From Ramicandelaber brevisporus (taxonomy: Eukaryota > Kickxellomycota > Ramicandelaberales > Ramicandelaberaceae): 22,264 nt of DNA. Shown here piece after piece: positions 17,554-22,264 of this stretch. Under the pieces are notes generated by a model that had not been told where the DNA came from, made no database searches, and was given only the letters and a program-made list of their open reading frames with translations. Where the stretch lies: positions 1-22,264 of the forward strand of contig MU603075.1 in NCBI GenBank assembly GCA_025201865.1. Direction: 5' to 3'. Each line of letters starts with the position of its first letter. Position 1 is the first letter of the stretch. The translations under genes were made by a program, and so were the position numbers.

Positions 17554-17559
17554 TTTATT
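17554..17559 (-). terminator. Poly(A) signal AATAAA overlapping the Cut8 stop
   Basis: On the minus strand the end reads AAC TAA TAAATC. The hexamer AATAAA starts with the last two bases of the stop codon. This resembles the arrangement at the RasGEF gene. Confidence 0.45.
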
Positions 17560-18970
17560 AGTTGAATTTACCAAAGATTGACCATTGACCTGGTGCAAAC
17601 GCTGGATTAACATTGGTTGCTGAGCCAAAGCCCGACGGACGAGCTGTTTGCGAGCCGGCTCTTTGTGCTGCGTTAGCCGACGCCTGGGCCAGCGACGTTG
17701 GCATCGGTGCGTGGAATCGGAGCTGTGCGTGCTGGCTTGTAAAGTCACGCATTGCATCCCGTGTCATTCCCACAGCCCATCCAAGTGAGTCTACAAACTC
17801 TGTGAGTGCGCTTTGGTATGCACCATTCGCGGCTGCATTGTGCTCGGCGAGATGGTGTGCCCATTCCTGTGCCGATTGCTGGCCGACCATTCGACCCGTC
17901 TGGACGAGAGCGGCGGTGCGGCGGATGACACGGAGCCAGGCCAAGTTGAGATCGGAAATTAGCGAGTGCTTGATGTGGGCCTGTTGATCGCGCGGCCAAT
18001 TGGGAAGGCGCTCAGCTGTGCTACTGGCGAGGTGAAGGAATGCAAACGCATTGACTGGGTGGTACTGCTCAAACAAAGCCGGATCCTCATTCGGGTCCAG
18101 CGCATGTCCAGAGGCGGACGATGCAGCAGAGGCAGAGGCAGATGTGGGAGTGGCTGCAGCTGACGACACCGAAGGCAATGGGCCGACATAATACTCGATG
18201 AATGACGAGATGGCTCCGCGCAGCTCAATCATTGCTGGCCGCACTCTCCCAAACGAATAATCATCCAACACTGGGCCGCCGCGCGAGAATGGGAAGCTAT
18301 CTGCAACCTTCTTCTCAAGAGTGGACAGTGTGGCTGCAACCGTCTGCAGGGTTGGACGAGGAAGCAAGTTGCGAACCTCGGGAATTAAGCCAGGGTTACG
18401 TAACACCAGCTTGCTAACAACATCGACCAATTGTTCCTTTGTGAGGTAGTCGAGTAAACAGGCGAGGGGCAGTCCAGAGGAAACTGAAGCAGAGTCGTGA
18501 CTCAAAGGACAGTGTGGACCTGCTAGTCGTCCTGGTGTGACGGTGTTCGAAAGAGCTGCGTCGTCGACTCTTGTGCGTTTGAACAAAGTAGACCGTGAAA
18601 CTACTGTCGGCGACCACACAGAAGCCGCGGATGATACTGCACCAATGCCTCCGGTCAAGGTAGTGTTTATTCGAGGAGTGTGAGGCGTGGTCCGAGCTGT
18701 ACGTAGTGCTGATAATACTGGGCTGCTGCTCGGGTTATTCAGCATTCTCTGCTGCTGGTTGTGCTGGTGCTGGTGTTGGTATTGCTGATGTGCAAGTCGT
18801 GGATCGTTAGCGTCGTCATCAGAGCTACTAGCATCGGAATCTTCGTCCATAGACATTTTGCGCTTGACGCTTTTACGTGGAGTTGCAGACAGTGCAGCCA
18901 GTGCCAAGGAGGGCTGGTGAGCTGACTGAGGTGGAGGAGACGACATGGACAGCAGCTGAACGTGATTCAT
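17558..18970 (-). CDS. STS1: Cut8/STS1 nuclear proteasome tethering factor
   Basis: The frame encodes 470 aa from an ATG at 18970. An open frame reaches 18985, but only through a TTG. Cut8 (fission yeast) and Sts1 (budding yeast) hold 26S proteasomes in the nucleus and at the nuclear envelope, for mitotic protein destruction and DNA repair. The Cut8 domain covers about 166-410: LPLACLLDYLTKEQLVDVVS (167-186), LLPRPTLQTVAATLSTLEKK (202-221), SFPFSRGG...YSFGRVRPAMIEL (225-250), ERLPNW (320-325), AWLRVIRRTA (344-353), HNAAANGAYQSALTEFVDSL (377-396). The N-terminus has basic clusters fitting nuclear import (PRKSVKRK, 31-38; FKRTR, 130-134) beside an acidic Ser/Asp stretch. A Ser/Ala insert (268-290) breaks the domain. 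In the family, Lys-rich N-termini are ubiquitinated and bind proteasomes. Confidence rests on several matched motifs in order. Confidence 0.9.
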   Translation of the reverse strand: MNHVQLLSMSSPPPQSAHQPSLALAALSATPRKSVKRKMSMDEDSDASSSDDDANDPRLAHQQYQHQHQHNQQQRMLNNPSSSPVLSALRTARTTPHTPRINTTLTGGIGAVSSAASVWSPTVVSRSTLFKRTRVDDAALSNTVTPGRLAGPHCPLSHDSASVSSGLPLACLLDYLTKEQLVDVVSKLVLRNPGLIPEVRNLLPRPTLQTVAATLSTLEKKVADSFPFSRGGPVLDDYSFGRVRPAMIELRGAISSFIEYYVGPLPSVSSAAATPTSASASAASSASGHALDPNEDPALFEQYHPVNAFAFLHLASSTAERLPNWPRDQQAHIKHSLISDLNLAWLRVIRRTAALVQTGRMVGQQSAQEWAHHLAEHNAAANGAYQSALTEFVDSLGWAVGMTRDAMRDFTSQHAQLRFHAPMPTSLAQASANAAQRAGSQTARPSGFGSATNVNPAFAPGQWSIFGKFN

Positions 18971-19300
18971 CGACACTACTGGCAAAAGTCAAAGAAACAA
19001 AAAGAAAGAGAAAAGGAAGTTGTCGTAGAGGAGAAAGCAAACTCCAAACAAAAGCAACGGAAATTGTAGCATGAAAATACTGAACTCAAATAACTATTGG
19101 ATGTAGCAACATCATTGCACTGAGAAACGGTGAGATAAAGCGACAGACAGGATGGAGGCAGAACACGAATGAACAGATGGAGGGGAGGAGGAGGAACGGA
19201 CACTGGGGGAATGGCGAAGAGTGAATGTGGAGGCTGGCATCGGATGGCCGGAAAGGACGAGACGAGACAAGACGAGATAAACGGAACGAAATACACTCAG

Positions 19301-19330
19301 AGCAGAGCAGGGCAGGGCAGAGCAGAGCAG
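19301..19330 (+). repeat. RGCAG pentamer repeat, six copies
   Basis: Six pentamers in the order AGCAG x2, GGCAG x2, AGCAG x2. Non-coding. Confidence 0.9.
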
Positions 19331-19417
19331 CTGGCGATGGAATGCAATACACAGACACAGATGCAATGTGGTGAGCGTGCAAGAAAGCACAAAGACAAAC
19401 AAACGACAAGCGAGAGC

Positions 19418-19429
19418 AAAAAGGCAAAA
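19418..19429 (-). terminator. Pol III terminator of tRNA-Arg
   Basis: On the minus strand TTTT begins 6 nt after the discriminator base (19426-19429), and TTTTT follows at 19418-19422. This is the normal RNA polymerase III stop. Confidence 0.8.
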
Positions 19430-19435
19430 GTAGAT

Positions 19436-19508
19436 CGATCCTGGGCGGGGTCGAACCGTCGACTTCTCGCTCCGGAGGCGAGCACTCTAACCACTGAGCT
19501 ACAGGACC
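19436..19508 (-). tRNA. tRNA-Arg(CCG)
   Basis: The 73-nt cloverleaf has acceptor GGTCCTG with CAGGATC (one G-T pair), D stem GCTC/GAGT, anticodon stem CTCGC/GCGAG and loop CTCCGGA, giving anticodon CCG for CGG codons. The variable loop is AAGTC. The T stem GACGG/CCGCC has one A50-C64 mismatch. The A box (TAGCTCAGTGG) and B box (GGTTCGACCCC) are good. No intron and no encoded CCA. The discriminator base is G. Confidence 0.92.
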
Positions 19509-19717
19509 ATGTTCAACATCTCCAGTCTGCCGTGTAGTCTGCGCAACCAATTGTTACGCGAGCGAGGTGAGCGTAGACGATGCCCTGCTGGTCAGAATGG
19601 GGGGGGTGATCAAAAGTGTACTTTTATGTAGTCTCTTTCTGCTCCTCCTCCAATCTCCCCTAATAGTTCAGTCCAGAGGGGTCGCGATATTGCCCACTGT
19701 TACACAATGCAGCCTTC

Positions 19718-19783
19718 CATTCTGACTCCATTCTGACTCCATTCTGACTCCATTCTGACCCCATTCTGACTCCATTCTGACTC
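19718..19783 (+). repeat. 11-bp tandem repeat CATTCTGACTC x6
   Basis: Six head-to-tail copies. Copy four has C for T at position 10 and the others are identical. Confidence 0.95.
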
Positions 19784-19800
19784 CAACCAGCACACCAGCT

Positions 19801-19848
19801 GCAGTCCATAATGGCGGCAGTCCATAATGGCGGCAGTCCATAATGGCG
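19801..19848 (+). repeat. 16-bp tandem repeat x3
   Basis: Three perfect copies of GCAGTCCATAATGGCG, 17 bp after the 11-bp array. Each unit contains the near-palindrome CCATAATGG. Confidence 0.95.
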
Positions 19849-20458
19849 GCATTTGCGCTGGCATGCACTCGCGTGCTTGCGTGCTCGAGTACTTGCCACG
19901 ATAATGACTGTCTCAGCTTCACAGTGGGATTCCTGGCTTGGCCGCCAGCCACTCGACCAACTGCAATAGCACTGTTAGAAGCCTCATTGCACACGGATAG
20001 CAAGGAACAGCTGCAGCGTAGCACCGGTCGGCGTGAATGTGCTTCGCTGAGCAACGTGCAACTCAATCGAACTCAATTCAGCTCCACTCAGCTCCACTCG
20101 CATTATCTTGCTCAACGCAGCTCGCTGAGCTCAATTCAAATTAACTTGCTCAGTTCAGCTCAACTTGCTCAGCTGAATTCAACTGAACTCAATCCAACTC
20201 AGCTCATTCCAATCCAACTCAACTCTAATAAACACAACTCAACTCTGCTCCCGCTCTTTGTTGCTCGCTGTCCGCGCTGCATGCATTGCTCACTACGCAC
20301 CATCCGAATGGCCAGCATGATGAGAACATTTGGACTGCTCGCTGCACTGTATCCCTCCAAACGAAGAAGAAAACACTGCGAACAGACACAACCGTGAGGA
20401 TCGACTGGCAGTGGATTCTTCCAGCGTGATGAATGATGACGTTAAACATAAATGAAAA

Positions 20459-20565
20459 ATGAATGAGAACAGGAATAAGAATAGAAATAAGAATAGAAAT
20501 AAGAACAAGAGAGAGGAACAGACACAGACGCAGATACAGACAGATACAGACAGATACAGACAGAT

Positions 20566-20606
<41 letters not shown>
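20459..20606 (+). repeat. GAATA/GAAATAA and CAGA(TA) microsatellites
   Basis: A 12-bp-type AGAAATAAGAAT repeat (about 20463-20505) is followed by CAGATA units (from about 20520) that collapse into pure CAGA tetramers (about 20570-20606). Confidence 0.9.
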
Positions 20607-20706
20607 ATACCTATAACAACAATGGCCATGCGAGCGAATGTAAAATGACATGGTGCAGCCTGAATAATCGACTCCACACCTGGTGAGCCTGCTGATCGTG
20701 TCGAGG

Positions 20707-20850
20707 TCACTGTGCCAGCCGTATCTGCTGCATCTGCTGCGTCCACTGCATCTACTGTGCCTACCGCATCTACTGAGCTCACTGCATCTGCTGCATCTAC
20801 TGCATCTGCTGCATCCACTGCATCTACTGCATCTACTGTGCCTGCTGCTC
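20707..20850 (-). repeat. 9-bp minisatellite, CAGTAGATG type, at the GST 3' end
   Basis: On the minus strand units of CAG(T/C/G)(A/G)G ATG type follow in step with the GST reading frame. The GST stop TAG (20833-20835) is the first TAG of this array, and the Gln-rich GST tail leads into it. Confidence 0.8.
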
Positions 20851-21567
20851 CTGCTGAGATTTCTGCACCTGCTGCGCGGCGAACGCCTTGTCCTCGGCGG
20901 CAGCCTTCGCCAGCTCGACGTCGCGGCGCGCAAACATGTCGGCAAGGTACGCCTGCAGACGCGGCTCGCTCTTGACGCTGGCGACAACCTTGTGCAGCAG
21001 CGGCGCACTCTCCGGCGCAAACAGCTCGGGCAGCCCAAACTCGTCGGCAATCTCGACCACCATGAACAGCGCAATGTCGGCCAGGCTGAGCTTGCTGCCG
21101 ACGTAGAAGCCGTTGCCGCCGTTGCGCTCGAGCATGCGCGTGTGGTACTTGATCAGATACGCGGCGGCGTCGCGGCACTTGGCGACGCGCTCGTCGTGGC
21201 CGGGCTTGTGGCGGTTGAAGAACACGTTGTTGAGGTGGTCGGACACCATGGCGCCGTGGTGGATGCGCACGGCGTGGATCAGCGCCGCCTCGCGCTCGCT
21301 GTCGCCCATCAGGCCGAACTTGGCGGCGAGGTAGCGCTCGATGACGGTGGACTCGCCGGCCTCAAACACCAGATCGCCGGTCGCCGGATCGAACTCGCGC
21401 AGCACCGGAACGACACCGTACGGCATCTGGTCCTTGAAACCGCCCGACGCAAACTCGGCGGCCGGGATGTCGACGGGCCTCCAGTCGGCGCCGCCGTACG
21501 ACAGAATGGCGCGGCACGGCTCGCCGAGGCCGACGACGTCGAGGTAGTGCACTTCGTACTGGACCAT
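20833..21567 (-). CDS. Glutathione S-transferase (sigma/alpha-like)
   Basis: The frame encodes 244 aa from an ATG at 21567 (context gccATGG, Kozak-like). The longer frame to 21741 starts with GTG and reads a CA repeat, so it is rejected. GSTs conjugate glutathione to electrophiles in the cytosol. The thioredoxin-like half is 1-85: candidate catalytic Tyr8 (VHYLDVVGLGEPCRAIL), MPYGVVPVL with the cis-Pro (48-56), and ESTVIERYLAAKFGLMG (72-88), where the usual Gln-Ser of the glutathione site is Glu-Ser. The helical half contains the N-capping box, FYVGSKLSLADIALF (154-168). After about residue 212 an Ala/Lys/Gln-rich tail goes beyond the usual 200-210 aa. The coding sequence is far more GC-rich than its neighbours. 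The sigma-like class is assigned from motifs only. Confidence 0.9.
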   Translation of the reverse strand: MVQYEVHYLDVVGLGEPCRAILSYGGADWRPVDIPAAEFASGGFKDQMPYGVVPVLREFDPATGDLVFEAGESTVIERYLAAKFGLMGDSEREAALIHAVRIHHGAMVSDHLNNVFFNRHKPGHDERVAKCRDAAAYLIKYHTRMLERNGGNGFYVGSKLSLADIALFMVVEIADEFGLPELFAPESAPLLHKVVASVKSEPRLQAYLADMFARRDVELAKAAAEDKAFAAQQVQKSQQEQQAQ

Positions 21568-21671
21568 GGCGCTGGTGTGTTGGTGTGTTGGTGTGTGGGT
21601 GTGTTGGTTGATATGTTGGTTGGTATGTTGGTTGGTATGTTGGTTTGTTGGTTGGTATGATGTTGTGTTGC
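21568..21671 (-). promoter_or_regulatory. CA/CCAACA-rich GST leader
   Basis: On the minus strand the 100 nt before the GST ATG are degenerate CCAACA/CACA repeats with almost no G until the Kozak context. This should be an unstructured leader favouring efficient ribosome scanning. It may be partly repeat-expanded. Confidence 0.6.
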
Positions 21672-21777
21672 TATGTGGCAATGTGGCAATGTATTGAGCG
21701 GTTGTTATGTTGTTTGTCGATGGAGAAGAGCTGTACGACACACTGCATGGGCCAGACGAGAAGGGCTGGACCGAGCG

Positions 21778-21791
21778 CTTTATACTTTATA
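21778..21791 (-). promoter_or_regulatory. Tandem TATA box (TATAAAGTATAAAG) of GST
   Basis: Two TATAAAG heptamers abut on the minus strand, about 211-224 bp before the GST ATG. This is the clearest TATA element in the window. Confidence 0.65.
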
Positions 21792-21851
21792 CCGCCGGAG
21801 CCATGCAGGCTGCGCATGGTGTGTAGACAGCTCGGGACTAGCGTGTCATAC

Positions 21852-21860
21852 GCTGCGTCA
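21852..21860 (-). promoter_or_regulatory. Antioxidant-response-like element of GST
   Basis: The minus strand reads TGCTGACGCAGC, containing TGACGCAGC, which fits the animal antioxidant response consensus TGACnnnGC. It lies about 61-69 bp upstream of the TATA pair. Whether this organism has a CNC/bZIP factor of that kind is unknown. Confidence 0.3.
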
Positions 21861-21879
21861 GCACGCTCGAACAGCGCTG

Positions 21880-21938
21880 GGCAGAGGCAGGCAAAGGCGA
21901 CAGAGGCGGGCAGAGGCGGGCAGAGGCGGACAGCGGCG
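21880..21938 (+). repeat. 10-bp phased repeat, GGGCAGAGGC type, six units
   Basis: About six units of GGGCAGAGGC and variants repeat every 10 bp, one helical turn, upstream of the ARE-like and TATA elements. On the GST strand the units read CCGCCTCTGC. Confidence 0.8.
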
Positions 21939-22160
21939 CTGGGGGAGGGGAATGAGTGAGAGGGGACAACGAGCCGCGGCTGCTGTCAGCAAGGAACAGG
22001 CGTGTGTAACTGGTGGCGTGGCCGATGCGTGGCACGTTGACAGCGAGCCAGTCGGAGAAAAGTCGGGCGAAAGCAGCAACAGCAGCAGCAGCCATAATGT
22101 GGGATGACATAAGACAGCCAAACGGCAAGGAGGCACGAAAACAGCAGTCACACAGAGCGC
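21939..22160. other. Spacer upstream of tRNA-Gly
   Basis: I see no gene here. There is a short AGC run (about 22073-22091). Open frames on both strands are GC-driven shadows. Confidence 0.4.
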
Positions 22161-22231
22161 GCGTCGGTGGTTTAGTGGTAAAATACGCGCCTGCCACGCA
22201 CGTGCCCCGGGTTCGATTCCCGGCCGACGCA
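22161..22231 (+). tRNA. tRNA-Gly(GCC)
   Basis: The 71-nt cloverleaf has a perfect acceptor GCGTCGG/CCGACGC, D stem GTTT/AAAT, loop CTGCCAC with anticodon GCC, and a perfect T stem CCGGG/CCCGG with loop TTCGATT. The anticodon stem CGCGC/GCACG has one C29-A41 mismatch. The A box (TGGTTTAGTGG) and B box (GGTTCGATTCC) are typical of eukaryotic tRNA-Gly. Discriminator A. No intron and no encoded CCA. Confidence 0.95.
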
Positions 22232-22236
22232 TCTTC

Positions 22237-22240
22237 TTTT
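22237..22240 (+). terminator. Pol III terminator of tRNA-Gly
   Basis: TTTT begins 6 nt after the end of the tRNA. Confidence 0.8.
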
Positions 22241-22264
22241 GCGCTGGTCTGGCGGGCAGCCTTT

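Larger units (their letters stand above)
18971..19435. other. Spacer between Cut8 and tRNA-Arg
   Basis: The stretch next to Cut8 is a pyrimidine-rich leader on the minus strand. Beyond it are purine-rich low-complexity DNA and a 30-bp repeat of six RGCAG pentamers at 19301-19330. Open frames here give only biased peptides. Confidence 0.45.
19509..20458. repeat. Repeat-rich spacer, tRNA-Arg to GST
   Basis: This holds six 11-bp units (19718-19783), three 16-bp units (19801-19848), and about 190 bp of degenerate CTCAA/AGCTC-type pentameric DNA (about 20059-20250). The plus-strand frame 19843-20397 crosses the last of these and has no protein-like features. No gene is supported. Confidence 0.5.

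Noticed and set aside
19843-20397. 184-codon plus-strand frame
   Set aside because: It starts in the last 16-bp repeat and reads through the degenerate pentamer tract as Ser/Thr/Gln/Leu repeats. It has no protein-like features.
20225-21178. 317-codon minus-strand frame with Val-Asp-Ala repeats
   Set aside because: It is a shifted reading of the GST 3' half, the 9-bp minisatellite and the CAGA microsatellite. The VDA/ADA pattern is the repeat in another frame.
20683-21660. 325-codon plus-strand frame over the GST gene
   Set aside because: It is antisense to a clear GST in very GC-rich DNA, where stop codons are rare in all frames. It begins in minisatellite DNA and reads as Leu/His repeats.
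21568-21741. N-terminal extension of GST
   Set aside because: It would start at GTG and consists of Thr/His/Gln from the CA repeat. The GST fold begins at the ATG at 21567 with a Kozak context.
1-22264. Transposon, CRISPR array, bacterial operon or viral insertion
   Set aside because: No transposase, reverse transcriptase, integrase, terminal repeats, spaced direct repeats, Shine-Dalgarno-linked operon or viral gene was seen.

Overview
The window looks like nuclear DNA of a gene-dense, intron-poor unicellular eukaryote. It carries a Ras exchange factor, a Cut8/STS1 proteasome tether, a RAD51 paralog, two Tvp38/VTT membrane proteins, a CCCH zinc finger protein, eukaryotic tRNA genes with internal A/B boxes and T-run terminators, AATAAA poly(A) signals and TATA-like boxes. 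Base composition is roughly balanced. All three standard stop codons end recognisable genes, so the standard code is in use. Each recognised protein fits one uninterrupted frame, and no intron was needed. RasGEF plus Cut8/STS1 plus Tvp38 suggests an amoebozoan, opisthokont or fungus-related protist, but I cannot name the species.

Layout: (1) 1-298, minus strand, the start of a secreted Gly/Pro-rich protein that runs off the left edge. (2) 580-3467, a divergent pair sharing a 92-bp spacer: a RAD51D-like recombinase paralog that has lost its Walker motifs (minus), and a nuclear TilS-type tRNA-Ile lysidine synthetase with polyQ tracts (plus). (3) 3744-7097, minus strand, a 1117-residue RasGEF whose catalytic domain is split by a low-complexity insert. 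(4) 7098-11054, almost 4 kb without a convincing gene, full of simple repeats, with a 42-bp palindrome and one candidate 54-codon ORF. (5) 11055-17295, a CCCH zinc finger gene (plus), a Tvp38-like gene (plus), a TMEM256/DUF423 gene (minus) and a second Tvp38-like gene (plus). (6) 17558-18970, minus strand, Cut8/STS1, convergent with the second Tvp38 gene. (7) 19436-22231, tRNA-Arg(CCG) on minus, about 1.3 kb of tandem repeats, a very GC-rich glutathione S-transferase gene (minus) with a structured-looking promoter, and tRNA-Gly(GCC) on plus.

The genes do not form one pathway. Themes are signalling (RasGEF), nuclear protein turnover and DNA repair (Cut8, RAD51 paralog), translation (TilS, two tRNAs), membranes (two Tvp38 proteins, DUF423) and detoxification (GST). 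Several genes share an architecture: a TATA-like box about 190-225 bp before the ATG, a CA/CAA-rich G-poor leader, and a poly(A) signal near or overlapping the stop. Where an open frame extends upstream through GTG or TTG codons, the first in-frame ATG was chosen as the start.

I found no clear new multi-gene system. The strongest oddities are the RAD51 paralog without Walker motifs, the split RasGEF domain, the GST promoter and repeat-embedded stop codon, and single C-A mismatches in the stems of both tRNA genes.
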